From Natrinema mahii (GTDB lineage: Archaea > Halobacteriota > Halobacteria > Halobacteriales > Natrialbaceae): a stretch of DNA of 43,210 nt. A program made the translations under genes and the position numbers. The stretch spans positions 205,379 through 248,588 of the forward strand of contig JHUT02000004.1 in assembly GCA_000690595.2 (NCBI GenBank). Direction: 5' to 3'. Below the pieces are notes generated by a model. It did not search any database and was not told the origin of the DNA. It worked only from the letters and a program-made list of their open reading frames with translations. Below are positions 6,584-15,673 of this stretch, piece by piece. Numbering within the stretch: the stretch's first letter is position 1; each line of letters starts with the position of its first letter.

Positions 6584-8971
6584 ATGAGTACTGGCAGAAT
6601 GACGGACTGGCGGACGGTGTTCGGCCACGACGAGCCCTACGAGCCCCAGGTCGACGGTATCGAGACGGCCATCGACACCGGACGGGAGGGCGGCTACACC
6701 GTTATCGAAGGGGCCTGTGGCACCGGGAAGACGATGATCGCGCTCACCGCCGGGATCGATCTGGTGCGCGATCCCGACACCGACTACGAGCGCGTGTTCG
6801 TCCTCACGAGCGTCAAACAGCAACTGCGCCAGTTCGAAGACGACCTCGAGACGATCAACGAGAACCTGCCGGCCGACTGGGACCCCGTCTCGGGACTGAC
6901 CCTCGTCGGGAAGGCCGACGTCTGTCCGTACAACCGCGAGAAAACGGCGGGGTTCGACGACGGCAACGTCTACGACCGCTGTGAAACCCTGCGGGACCGC
7001 ACCCGTGATCTCACCGGTGAGGGCGGCGACACGACCGCGAAGAACCTGGCTGCCCGCGCCCGTAGCCAGCAGATCGGGCTGGCCGACAGCGGGAGTCGGT
7101 CGAAACACACCTTCCTCGAGACCGCGGGCGAGCCGACGCCGTACCCACCCGACCTGCCGGAGTACGGCGAGGGCGGGCCGGTCGGGGCCGAAACCGAGTA
7201 CTGCCCGTTCTACGCGCAGTACTTGGAGGACCTGCCGGACGACGAGGACGGCTCGCCCGCCGAAGCGGTTCCCTACGACTTCACCGACGCCGGGATGGTC
7301 ACACCCGAGGACCTGGTCGCTCGCTCGGTGACACACGGCACCTGTCCCCACTCCGTGATGGGGGCCGCCCTCGGCGAGGTGGAGGTCGTCATCGGCAACT
7401 ACTACCACGCCTTCGATCCCCGCACCGTCGGCTCCTTTACCGGCGCGCTACTCGACGACTCCACGTTCGTCGTCTGCGACGAGGCCCACATGTTAGAGCC
7501 CCGGGTCCGCGACCTGGTCAGCGAGGGTGTCGCCGACCGCACGCTGCGGGACGCTGAGACCGAACTCTCGCGGGTCATCCAGCCGGTCAAATTCGAGCGC
7601 GAGGGCCGGCAGGCCGAGGGCGGCTCGAAGACCGCCGACGCCGACCTCGTCCGGGGCGAACTCGAGGACAGCGACGTCTCGTTCGAGGAACTCAACCGCA
7701 CCCTCGAGTTCGTGCAGGATCTTCGGGTCGAACTCGACCGCCGGGTGACGGCCTATCTCGACCGGAACTATCGGGGCTGGGAGTCGAACCTGAACGACCT
7801 CGAGGACGCGGAACTCCCTCTTCGAGACCCCGCAGAGCCCGCCGAGGACGAACTGACCGAGTGGGCCCGCGAGGCGGGCTACGGCGACGCCGACTGGGTT
7901 CGCGCCGAGGCCGTCGGCGCGGTCGTCCAGCGGGTCTTAAACGAGGCCGAAGACGAGGATCGGAGCCGCGCCGCGCCCGCCGTCGGCCGCGTCCTCGGCG
8001 AGTGGTACCGGCGGGGACACACCGACTACTTCCGCGAGATCGAACTCGAGCGCACCTGGGACGACACCGAGCCGCCCGACTCGTGGCGGCGGGCCTACAA
8101 CGCCCGGCTCTCCTTGCACAACTGCGTGCCCAGCGACGCCATCGGCGATCGACTCGGGAACTTCGGCGGTGGCGTTCTGATGAGCGCGACCTTAGAGCCG
8201 ATCGAGGCCTTCACCGAGGTGACTGGCCTGCAGTACCTCGCACGGGAGGCGGACCGCCCGGTCGTCGAACGCCGGTACGGCCTGCACTTCCCGGCCGAGA
8301 ACCGCGAGAGCTTCGCGGTCGCCGCGCCGAAGTACACCTACGACAACCGCGGCCGGCCGGGCGAGGAGAACCCGACCCGCCGCTCCTATGCGAACGCCGT
8401 CGCGACGGTCGCCCGGCTCCCCGGCAACGTCCTCGTCGGCATGCCCAGTTACGCCGAGGCCGAGTGGATCGCCGGCGCGCTCGAGGACCGGGTCGACAAA
8501 CCGGTCCTGCTCGACGTCGCCAGTGACGACGAGACCACCGAGTCGCTCAAAGACGAGTTCTTCGCGGGCGAGGGGAAGGTACTGGTCACGAGCCTGCGGG
8601 GAACCCTGACCGAGGGCGTCGACTACAGCGGCGACCGACTCGCCGCCGCGGTCGTCTGTGGCGTGCCGATCGTCAACACCTCGAGCCCGCGAACGACGGC
8701 CGTCAGACGCGCTTACGACGACGCGTTCGGCGACGGTTTTACTTACGCGCTGACGATCCCCGCGGTCCGGAAGGCTCGACAGGCCATCGGTCGCGTCATC
8801 CGCAGCCCCGAAGACGTCGGCGTTCGCGTCCTGCTCGACGAACGGTACGCCCGCGACAGCTGGGACTCGGTCCGCCCGTATCTCCCCGACGACAACGAGT
8901 TCCAGCCGGTCAGTCCCGACATGCTCGACGTGGGACTCGATCGGTTTCAGTCGCGGCTCTCCTCGCAGTAG
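6584..8971 (+). CDS. XPD/Rad3-type iron-sulfur DNA helicase
   Basis: A 795-residue superfamily 2 helicase. Walker A is GACGTGKT (43-50) and Walker B is CDEAHML (DEAH box). Four Cys in the contexts ADVCPYN (114), DRCETL (133), EYCPFY and GTCPHS fit the [4Fe-4S] domain of XPD. Helicase domain 2 shows LMSATLEPI, LVGMPSYAEAEWI, LRGTLTEGVDYSG and the motif VI QAIGRVIRS. Role: 5'-3' DNA unwinding in repair. An alternative start is the ATG at 6599. A tiny frame at 6570-6587 overlaps the chosen ATG. Next to it, on the opposite strand, is ribL; no functional link is implied. Confidence 0.9.
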   Translation: MSTGRMTDWRTVFGHDEPYEPQVDGIETAIDTGREGGYTVIEGACGTGKTMIALTAGIDLVRDPDTDYERVFVLTSVKQQLRQFEDDLETINENLPADWDPVSGLTLVGKADVCPYNREKTAGFDDGNVYDRCETLRDRTRDLTGEGGDTTAKNLAARARSQQIGLADSGSRSKHTFLETAGEPTPYPPDLPEYGEGGPVGAETEYCPFYAQYLEDLPDDEDGSPAEAVPYDFTDAGMVTPEDLVARSVTHGTCPHSVMGAALGEVEVVIGNYYHAFDPRTVGSFTGALLDDSTFVVCDEAHMLEPRVRDLVSEGVADRTLRDAETELSRVIQPVKFEREGRQAEGGSKTADADLVRGELEDSDVSFEELNRTLEFVQDLRVELDRRVTAYLDRNYRGWESNLNDLEDAELPLRDPAEPAEDELTEWAREAGYGDADWVRAEAVGAVVQRVLNEAEDEDRSRAAPAVGRVLGEWYRRGHTDYFREIELERTWDDTEPPDSWRRAYNARLSLHNCVPSDAIGDRLGNFGGGVLMSATLEPIEAFTEVTGLQYLAREADRPVVERRYGLHFPAENRESFAVAAPKYTYDNRGRPGEENPTRRSYANAVATVARLPGNVLVGMPSYAEAEWIAGALEDRVDKPVLLDVASDDETTESLKDEFFAGEGKVLVTSLRGTLTEGVDYSGDRLAAAVVCGVPIVNTSSPRTTAVRRAYDDAFGDGFTYALTIPAVRKARQAIGRVIRSPEDVGVRVLLDERYARDSWDSVRPYLPDDNEFQPVSPDMLDVGLDRFQSRLSSQ

Positions 8972-8996
8972 CAGCCGACGATAATCACTGCCCCGC

Positions 8997-9485
8997 TCAG
9001 TCGTCCGATTCGGCCTCGAGCGACGGCCGTCGCCCGCCCCGCCGCCGCTCGAGAACCCGGTCGACGATGTCGCTGCTCGAGTGCAGTCGCTTTCCCGTCG
9101 GCTCGAGCCCGCCGGCCCGTTCGACGCGACAGTCGATCCCCCACGCCGCGAGCAGCCCGGCGATCTCGTCCTCGTCGTGGTGCTGGTCGTGGCCCAGCAC
9201 GACGACGTCGGGATCGATCTCGCGGATCGGCACCGAGAAGTCCTCCGGATGCCCCAGTCGGGCGTGATCGACCGCCTCGAGCGCGGCGACGGCGTCCCGA
9301 CGCTGATCGCCCGGCAGCACGGGGTCGGGTTTGTGCGTGACACTCTCCGCGCGGGCGACGATGACGTGGAGTTCGTCGCCCGCGTCCGCGGCCGCCTCGA
9401 GGTAGTGAACGTGGCCCGGATGGAGGAGATCGAAGGTGCCCTGTGCGACGACCCGCGTCGCTCGGCCGGACGGTCCGTCGGTCAT
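8997..9485 (-). CDS. ribL: Archaeal FAD synthase (cytidylyltransferase-like)
   Basis: A 162-residue nucleotidyltransferase of the cytidylyltransferase superfamily. The HxGH motif appears in [13 protein letters not shown] (about residues 16-28) and a conserved [12 protein letters not shown] segment follows strand 4. The length and motifs match archaeal RibL (MJ1179 type), which makes FAD from FMN and ATP and is not related to bacterial RibF. The C-terminus is Arg-rich, then acidic. Its ATG overlaps the stop of the upstream membrane protein gene (ATGA), so the two are co-transcribed. A glycerol- or ethanolamine-phosphate cytidylyltransferase is a less likely alternative. Confidence 0.78.
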   Translation of the reverse strand: MTDGPSGRATRVVAQGTFDLLHPGHVHYLEAAADAGDELHVIVARAESVTHKPDPVLPGDQRRDAVAALEAVDHARLGHPEDFSVPIREIDPDVVVLGHDQHHDEDEIAGLLAAWGIDCRVERAGGLEPTGKRLHSSSDIVDRVLERRRGGRRPSLEAESDD

Positions 9486-9790
9486 GTCGATAGCTCCGTG
9501 GTTACGGTAATGCCGCCCGTTTCGGCGTACAGCGAGTAGAGCAAGATCGCGAACCCGAGTGCCGTCGCCGAACTCTGAAGGGCGATGCCCAGTCCCATCG
9601 TGTCGCCGAGGAGGTGGACGCCGCCGCCGAGGAGCGAGCCGACGACGATGACGCCGAAGCCGCCGGCGACGGCGCGAAGCGCCGCCGACCCGGTCCGGCG
9701 GAAGGCCCGATAGGCGAGCGACGCGATTGCGCCGCCGGTCAGTACCGTCGCCGTGTTCGCGATCGCGATGGGGAGCGTGTATTCGTTCAT
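9482..9790 (-). CDS. Small membrane protein upstream of ribL
   Basis: A 102-residue protein with three predicted membrane spans (near [40 protein letters not shown] and [18 protein letters not shown]). It resembles a haloarchaeal family that I think is DUF7521; the role is unknown. The TGA overlaps the ribL ATG by four bases. The ATG at 9790 starts MNEYTLPIA; the frame further upstream is Arg-rich and unlikely to be coding. No strong TATA box is seen upstream. Confidence 0.65.
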   Translation of the reverse strand: MNEYTLPIAIANTATVLTGGAIASLAYRAFRRTGSAALRAVAGGFGVIVVGSLLGGGVHLLGDTMGLGIALQSSATALGFAILLYSLYAETGGITVTTELST

Positions 9791-10090
9791 GACTCGGTGG
9801 GTCCGGGGCCGCCGCCCGACTCTCCCGCTCGAGTCGGTCGCCGCGAGAGCCGGTGAGGTGCTGCGGCGACGTGCGGGGGTCGACCGCCGGCCGTCTCCGT
9901 ACCCGTTCGTCCTCGGAGCAGTCACTTGAGTACACCCATCGGTTCCCGAACCAAAGGAACGTGGCCGATGATGTTCGCCGCACTCCGACGGATCGAGTCG
10001 ACGCCGGTCGCCGGGAGGACAGCCGATCGCGACGGCGTCGGCGAACCGGGGGCTTCAAGCGGCATCGTCAAGGAATCCGTACTATCAACC
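9791..10090. other. Divergent gap between membrane protein and permease genes
   Basis: About 300 bases with no convincing gene. An open frame in the permease frame extends left to 9926, but its translation is basic and irregular and does not look like a haloarchaeal protein. No strong TATA box or hairpin is seen, apart from a weak TTCAAG near 10053. Confidence 0.4.
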
Positions 10091-12037
10091 GTGACCGGAC
10101 GTCTCTTCTCCGAGGGCGGAGTCGTACCGCTGGCCGCTGAGTCCGGCGGGCTCGCGGTGACGCCCCAGATGCTCGTGGTGTTCGCGATCATCCTTTTCGC
10201 GCTGGTTCTGTTCATTACCGAGTGGCTGCCGATCGACGTGACCGCCATCCTGATCATGGTGCTGTTGATGATTCTGGGTACCGATGGCGTCGCGAACTTC
10301 ACCGAAATATCGACGACGGAAGGGACTTCCGGGTTCTCCAATTCGGCGACGATCACCGTGCTGGCGATGCTCATTCTGAGTTCGGGGATCAGTCAGACCG
10401 GCGTCGTCCAGATCATCGGCCGGAAGATGTCCGCGTTCGCCGGCGAGGACCTCGACAAACAGCTGCTCGCGACGATCGGCGTCAGTGGCCCGATCTCCGG
10501 CTTTATCAACAACACGCCGGTCGTCGCCATCCTCGTGCCCGTCGTCTCCGACATCGCTCACAAGGGCAAGACGTCGCCGTCGAAACTGCTGATTCCGCTC
10601 TCCTACGCCTCGATGTTCGGCGGCATGCTCACGCTGATCGGGACCTCGACGAACATCCTCGCGAGCGACGTCTCCGCGCGCCTGCTCGATCACCCCTTCT
10701 CGATGTTCGAGTTCACCAAACTCGGCGTCATCGTCCTTCTCGTCGGCAGCCTCTATCTCATGACCGTCGGCCACCGGCTGCTCCCCGAGCGGGTCCCCGT
10801 CGACGAGGACTACGTCACGGAGTACGCCATCGGTGAGTACCTGACCGAGGCGATCGTCGACGAGGGCTCCCCGATCGTCGGCTCGACGGTCGCCGACGCG
10901 ATCGATCGCGTCGAGTTCGACGCCGACATCCTACAGGTCGTCCGCGACGGCGAGGAGTTCATCGAACCCATCGGCCAGAAGACGATCCGCGCCGGCGACA
11001 CGCTCCGGCTGCGGGCCGACCGACCGACCGTCCAGCAACTCGTCGAACGCGAGACGCTCACGATCGACGGCGGTCCCGAGACCGACGCCGAACTCGAGCC
11101 GGACGAGATCCCCGACCGCACGCTGGTCGAGGTCGTCGTCCCTCGTGGCTCGTTTCTGGTCGGCGAGTCGCTCGAGACGTCGACGTTCCGCCAGCGCTAC
11201 GACGCGACCGTGCTGGCCTTCCGCAGTCGAGGGGAAACGGTCCGCAGCGACATGGACGAACGCCGCATTCGAGTCGGTGACACGCTGTTGGTCCAGGCGG
11301 CACCCGACAGCATCGACCGGCTCTCGCAAAACGACGACTTCATCGTTGCCCACGAGCCGGACGAGCCCGACTACCGAACGGAGAAGATTCCCCACGCGGC
11401 GGCGATCATGGCCGGCGTCGTCGGCTTCGTCGCCGTCCCGTGGGGCGCGGTCGGGAGTGCGCTGGCCGGTGTGACCGGTGTCGGCGGCTTCGAGTCCATG
11501 TCGGCGCTGTCCCTGCCGATCATGGTCACCGCACTGGCCGGCGTCGTCGCGATGGTCGCGACGGGCGTTCTCAAGCCGACCGAGATCTACGACGCCGTCG
11601 AGTGGGACGTGATCTTCCTGCTTGCGGGTATCATCCCGCTGGGGATGGCCTTAGAGCAGACCGGCGGAGCCGACCTCCTGGGGTCGCTCGTCGCCTCGAC
11701 CGGGGCCTATCTCCCGGTTCTCGGCGTCCTCTGGGTGTTTTACCTCGCGACCGGGCTCATTACGGGTGTCATCTCGAACAACGCGAGCGTCGTGTTGATG
11801 CTCCCGGTCGCCGTCCAGACGGCCGACCAGATCGGCGCGAACCCCTTCGCGTTCGTGCTGGCCGTGACCTTTGCGGCCTCGACGGCGTTTCTCACGCCCG
11901 TCGGCTACCAGACGAACCTGTTCGTCTACGGCCCCGGCGGCTACAAGTTCATGGACTTCGTCCGGGTCGGCGCGCCGCTGCAGTTCCTGCTCTCGATCGT
12001 CACCGTCCTCGGCATCGCGTTCTTCTGGGGGCTGTAG
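10091..12037 (+). CDS. SLC13-type permease with two TrkA-C domains
   Basis: A membrane transporter of about 648 residues, of the DASS/SLC13 (citrate, sulfate or dicarboxylate) superfamily. N-terminal spans start at MLVVFAIILFALVLFITEWLP; the family signature NNTPVVAILVPVV and a second NNASVVLMLPVAV near the C-terminus are visible. Between the two membrane halves lies a soluble region of about 200 residues with two RCK_C (TrkA-C) domains (for example GSTVADAIDR and GSFLVGESLE), thought to bind ligands that gate transport. Start: GTG at 10091 or ATG at 10169 are both possible; the longer frame to 9926 is rejected. Substrate unknown. Confidence 0.8.
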   Translation: MTGRLFSEGGVVPLAAESGGLAVTPQMLVVFAIILFALVLFITEWLPIDVTAILIMVLLMILGTDGVANFTEISTTEGTSGFSNSATITVLAMLILSSGISQTGVVQIIGRKMSAFAGEDLDKQLLATIGVSGPISGFINNTPVVAILVPVVSDIAHKGKTSPSKLLIPLSYASMFGGMLTLIGTSTNILASDVSARLLDHPFSMFEFTKLGVIVLLVGSLYLMTVGHRLLPERVPVDEDYVTEYAIGEYLTEAIVDEGSPIVGSTVADAIDRVEFDADILQVVRDGEEFIEPIGQKTIRAGDTLRLRADRPTVQQLVERETLTIDGGPETDAELEPDEIPDRTLVEVVVPRGSFLVGESLETSTFRQRYDATVLAFRSRGETVRSDMDERRIRVGDTLLVQAAPDSIDRLSQNDDFIVAHEPDEPDYRTEKIPHAAAIMAGVVGFVAVPWGAVGSALAGVTGVGGFESMSALSLPIMVTALAGVVAMVATGVLKPTEIYDAVEWDVIFLLAGIIPLGMALEQTGGADLLGSLVASTGAYLPVLGVLWVFYLATGLITGVISNNASVVLMLPVAVQTADQIGANPFAFVLAVTFAASTAFLTPVGYQTNLFVYGPGGYKFMDFVRVGAPLQFLLSIVTVLGIAFFWGL

Positions 12038-12058
12038 CCCTCGAGTATCGCCCGACCG

Positions 12059-12253
12059 CTACTCGTCGCTCGAGTCGCCTTCCTCGGCCGATTCCTCGTC
12101 GTCGTCCGCGGCCGACTCGTCCCCGTCGTCCGCCTCGTCGGCCGGCGGCTCGTCCTCGTCGTCGCGCTCGAGGGCCTCCTCGAGTTCCCGCTCGCGCTGG
12201 CGCTCCTCGGCGTCGTCGGCCTGGCTCTCGCGACTGTCCTTGGTGTCTGCCAT
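12059..12253 (-). CDS. 64-residue highly acidic protein
   Basis: Nearly half of the residues are Asp or Glu. The N-terminal part, ADTKDSRESQADDAEERQRERELEEALER, can form a charged helix; the C-terminal half is acidic and disordered. It resembles the N-terminal part of small haloarchaeal proteins that I recall as DUF5789, but the C-terminal part of that family is missing. The ATG at 12253 is the natural start; a longer upstream extension is basic and improbable. Function unknown. Confidence 0.55.
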   Translation of the reverse strand: MADTKDSRESQADDAEERQRERELEEALERDDEDEPPADEADDGDESAADDDEESAEEGDSSDE

Positions 12254-12327
12254 GATCGCACACACAGCGCCGACGGGGATAACGCTGTGCCATGGCGCTT
12301 CAACGCCGTCCGCTCGCCGAGCGCTCG

Positions 12328-12639
12328 TCACCGGGACCCGACGAGACGACGCGGGCGACGCCTCGAGGCCGTCGGGACGACCCGAACGAGCGCCGACCCC
12401 GGCTCGTAGGCCACGCGGTCGGTGGGGGACTTCGCGGCGACGAGTTTCCAGAAGCCCGGCGCGCCGAGTCGCAGCCGGCACAGCCCCCGCTCGTCCGTGC
12501 GGGCCGATTTCCGTCCCGCCTCGACGACCGCTCCCTCGACCGGCCGTCGCCGGTCGTCGCGGACGCGAACGGTGAACTCGGTCCCGACGGCCACCTCGCG
12601 GCGCTCGAGGTCGACCCGGAGTCGACGAGTGACTTGCAT
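12328..12639 (-). CDS. Small beta-sandwich (carboxypeptidase-regulatory-like) protein
   Basis: A 103-residue protein with the pattern of an Ig-like or carboxypeptidase regulatory-like domain: EVAVGTEFTVRVRDDRRRPVEGAVVEAG, then TDERGLCRLRL and FWKLVAAK. No signal peptide is visible, so it may act in the cytoplasm or attach to a partner. The C-terminus is strongly basic, unusual for this proteome. Start at ATG 12639, with a GATATG TATA-like box about 20 bases upstream. Function unknown. Confidence 0.6.
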   Translation of the reverse strand: MQVTRRLRVDLERREVAVGTEFTVRVRDDRRRPVEGAVVEAGRKSARTDERGLCRLRLGAPGFWKLVAAKSPTDRVAYEPGSALVRVVPTASRRRPRRLVGSR

Positions 12640-12727
12640 GTGGGTAGATAGCACATATCGAGCGAAAAGCGACCGCCCTGTGCATTCCGGCCCCGGAGAC
12701 GGGGACGCCACGTCGCACCCGGCTGGC

Positions 12728-13771
12728 TCAGTCGGTCGCGACGACGTGAGCGTCGTCGGGCTCGAAGCCGACGGTCAGTTCGTCATCGTCGGGGATCTCT
12801 GGTAGCTGGAGGATCATCTCGGTCCCGTTCCAGCGGCCGTGGACCCGGACCGTTTCGCCGAGGAACTCGCTGGTCTCGACGGTCACCGGCAGCCGGTTGG
12901 TCCCGGCGCTCCGGGAGAGCGCGCCCGGTCGCACGCAGACGGTGACCCGGTCGGCCCCCGGCGGGACCGACGCCGCCGACACCGCGAGGGTCTCGCCACC
13001 GACGTCGATCCGGGTCCGGTCGCCGTCCCGCTCCCGAACCGCGCCCTCGAAGACGTTGTTGTCGCCGACGAACTCGGCGACGAACCGCGTCGCGGGCTCG
13101 CGGTAGATCGCCTGCGGCCGGCCGACCTGTTCGATCCGGCCGCCGTTCATCACCGCCACGCGATCGGAGATCGCCAGCGCCTCGGCCTGATCGTGGGTGA
13201 CGTAGACCGTCGTGATCTCGAGTTCGGACTGGATCCGTTTGACCTGCCGGCGCAGCGACTCCCGGAGCTGTGCGTCCAGCGCGCTCATCGGCTCGTCGAG
13301 CAAGAGCAGGTCGGGAGCCGGCGCGAGCGCCCGCGCCAGCGCGACTCGCTGGCGCTGCCCGCCCGATAACTGATCGGGATCGCGCTCGCCCATCCCCTCG
13401 AGGTCGACCAGCGCGAGCAGTTCCCGGACGCGTTCGTCGACGGTCTGCCCGTCAGGGGGTTCCCGAAATCGCAGCCCGTAGCCGACGTTCTCGGCGACGC
13501 TCATGTGCGGAAAGAGGGCGTAGCTCTGGAAGACGACGCCGACGTCTCGATCCTCCGGCGGGACGCCGTCCATCGCCCGCCCGTCGAAGCGGACGGTCCC
13601 CGCCGTCGGCGACTCGAAACCGGCGATCGTCCGCAGCGTCGTCGTCTTCCCGCAGCCCGAGGGGCCGACGAGGGTAAAGAACTCACCGTCCCGGACCGTC
13701 AGGTCGATCCCCTCGAGCGCGGCGGTCCCGTCGTAGCGTTTGGCGACGCCGGCGAGCGTGAGTTCGGTCAT
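12728..13771 (-). CDS. thiQ: Thiamine ABC importer, ATPase subunit
   Basis: A 347-residue ABC ATPase. Walker A is GPSGCGKTT (about 34-42), the signature LSGGQRQRVALARAL, Walker B LLLLDEPMSALD, and the H-loop VYVTHDQAEAL. After the ATPase domain there is a C-terminal TOBE-like domain of about 100 residues, as in PotA/CysA-type ATPases. The ATG overlaps the stop of the permease gene (ATGA), last in the order binding protein, permease, ATPase. It energises import of the ligand of the binding protein, which looks like ThiB; the thiamine assignment rests mainly on that protein. Confidence 0.85.
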   Translation of the reverse strand: MTELTLAGVAKRYDGTAALEGIDLTVRDGEFFTLVGPSGCGKTTTLRTIAGFESPTAGTVRFDGRAMDGVPPEDRDVGVVFQSYALFPHMSVAENVGYGLRFREPPDGQTVDERVRELLALVDLEGMGERDPDQLSGGQRQRVALARALAPAPDLLLLDEPMSALDAQLRESLRRQVKRIQSELEITTVYVTHDQAEALAISDRVAVMNGGRIEQVGRPQAIYREPATRFVAEFVGDNNVFEGAVRERDGDRTRIDVGGETLAVSAASVPPGADRVTVCVRPGALSRSAGTNRLPVTVETSEFLGETVRVHGRWNGTEMILQLPEIPDDDELTVGFEPDDAHVVATD

Positions 13772-15669
13772 CGCTCGAACCTCCCGCCGACGCGGTCGAC
13801 GACGACGAAGCTGGCGGCCGTGACGAACAGCAGGACCGTCCCCATGGCGATCGCGGGGCCGGAGCGGCGACCGAGGTAGCGCTCGACGGCGACCGGCATC
13901 GTGTAGGTGTCGCCGCTGCCCGCCAAAATCACCGTCGAAGAGAACTCCCCGATCGAGATGGCGAAGGCGAAGGCCGCGCCGGCGACGATGCCGCTTGCTA
14001 CCAGCGGCAACTCGACGTCCCGGAGCGCGCGGTACCGGGAGGCACCCAGCGCGCGGGCTGACTCGACCATCGCGGGATCCAGGTTCGCGAGCAGCGGCGA
14101 GACGTTGCGCGTGACGAAGGGGTAGGCCGCGACCGCGTGGGCGGCGACGATCGCGACCGCACCCGTCACCTGAAACCGCCAGCCGCCGGGCAGCGAAACC
14201 CCGAAGACCAGTCCCCGGAGCAGGCCGACCCCGAAGACGACGCCGCTGACCGCCAGCGGCAACATCGCCAGCGCGTCGACGACGGCCCCCGCGCGGCCCG
14301 CCCGCGCGGTCACGACCGAGATCACGACGCCCATCGGCACGGCGACGGCGAGCGTCGCGACCCCGAACAGCAGCGAGTTTCTGATCGCGACCCACGGCAG
14401 CGTCTGGTAGCTGGCCCCCTCGAGCTGGCGCTCGAGCAAAAAGGCGTAATGGCGACCCGTGAGCCCGCTCCCGTCGGTGACGCTGCCGACGACCAGACTC
14501 GCCATCGGGCCGACGAAGACCACCAGCGCGACGAGCCCGTAACCGACGATCGCCAGCCGTCGCGGCGACAGCGCGGTCCGAAGGTCTGGAAAGAGCGGCC
14601 GTCGCGCGGTCGAACCGGCCGCACGTGCCAGCCCCGACTGGGCGGACTCGTATCGGAGATAGGCGTACGTGAGCCCGAGCGAGAGCAGCGTCTCGAGGAC
14701 GGCAAGCGTCGCGGCCTCGCCGTAGGCCAGTTGGCGCACCCGGTCGTAGATCCAGACCTCGACGGTCGCCAACTGAAGCCCGCCCAGCGCGAGGACGATG
14801 GGGAAGGTCATGAAGGTGAAGATGAACGTCAGTAGCGCGCCGGTCAGGACCGCCGGCAGCAGTTGCGGGACGACCGCGTCGCGGAACGCCCGCCGCGGGC
14901 TCGCGCCGAGGCTGCGAGCGGTCTCGACGGCCCGGCGGTCGACGGACTCCCAGGCGGCGACGGTCACGCGGGCCACCAGCGGCGCGTTGTAAAAGGCGTG
15001 GGCGACGATCACGATCGCCAACGGGTTCCACTCGATGAACGGGTACGGCCCGAGCCCGATCAGTCCGAGCAGGCCGTTGAGCGTCCCGCCCCGGCCAAAC
15101 ATCGCGTAGAAGCCGACCGCGACCATGATCCCGGGCAGGACGAAGGGCAGGATCGTCAGCGAGCGAATCGTCTGCCGGCCCCGGAACTCGTAGGTCGCCA
15201 GGACGGAGGCCGCGGGCAGCCCGAGCGCGACGCTTGCCACCGTCGACAGCGCCGCCTGATAGGCCGTAAAGCCGAACAGTCCCAACCGGACCCCCGGCGT
15301 CTCGAGGGCGAGCCACGGCACCGGTAGCTCGAGGCCGGGGATCGGCCGGACGACGGTAGCGGACACCGAGACGGCCCCAAGCCAGCCGGCGACGCCCTCG
15401 AGGTGTGTCCGGACGGCGAGCGGCTCCGCGAGGATGTCCGCGAGCGCCCCGACGTAGAACGGATCGGTCAGGACCGCACGGAAGTGAGCGAGCGTCGGCC
15501 GGCCCGCCTCGAGGACGGCCTCGAGGAAGACGACGCCGACCGGCAGATAGAGCATGACCGCAAGCACCGCGGCCGTCGCGAGCGCCACCAGCGAGAGGGC
15601 GCGGCGCTCGAGGCGCGAGCGGAGGGTCACGAGCGCGTTCCGGAGCCCCCGGCGATCCGATGCGGGCAC
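13768..15669 (-). CDS. thiP: Thiamine ABC importer, fused permease
   Basis: A 633-residue integral membrane protein with two homologous permease halves (about 12 spans). Each half has an EAA loop that contacts the ATPase: ETARSLGASPRRAFRDAVVP in the first and ESARALGASRYRALRDVELP in the second. The fused layout is that of ThiP/SfuB permeases. The start is a GTG at 15669, four bases after the binding-protein stop; the frame further left lies inside thiB and is Ser/Arg/Thr-rich, not membrane-like. It ends over the ATPase start. Confidence 0.85.
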   Translation of the reverse strand: MPASDRRGLRNALVTLRSRLERRALSLVALATAAVLAVMLYLPVGVVFLEAVLEAGRPTLAHFRAVLTDPFYVGALADILAEPLAVRTHLEGVAGWLGAVSVSATVVRPIPGLELPVPWLALETPGVRLGLFGFTAYQAALSTVASVALGLPAASVLATYEFRGRQTIRSLTILPFVLPGIMVAVGFYAMFGRGGTLNGLLGLIGLGPYPFIEWNPLAIVIVAHAFYNAPLVARVTVAAWESVDRRAVETARSLGASPRRAFRDAVVPQLLPAVLTGALLTFIFTFMTFPIVLALGGLQLATVEVWIYDRVRQLAYGEAATLAVLETLLSLGLTYAYLRYESAQSGLARAAGSTARRPLFPDLRTALSPRRLAIVGYGLVALVVFVGPMASLVVGSVTDGSGLTGRHYAFLLERQLEGASYQTLPWVAIRNSLLFGVATLAVAVPMGVVISVVTARAGRAGAVVDALAMLPLAVSGVVFGVGLLRGLVFGVSLPGGWRFQVTGAVAIVAAHAVAAYPFVTRNVSPLLANLDPAMVESARALGASRYRALRDVELPLVASGIVAGAAFAFAISIGEFSSTVILAGSGDTYTMPVAVERYLGRRSGPAIAMGTVLLFVTAASFVVVDRVGGRFER

Positions 15670-15673
15670 GGGC

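Noticed and set aside
6497..7408. Long open frame antisense to the Rad3-type helicase
   Set aside because: High G+C makes long antisense frames common. Its translation has no motif, whereas the plus strand has complete helicase motifs.
9926..10090. N-terminal extension of the SLC13 permease
   Set aside because: The translation is basic and irregular, with no signal or domain; a GTG or ATG nearer the first span is more likely.
12728..15316. One continuous minus-strand frame running through thiQ and most of thiP
   Set aside because: Only the part up to 13771 has ABC ATPase sequence. Left of that the frame is Arg/Gly-rich and the real permease is in another frame with clear spans.
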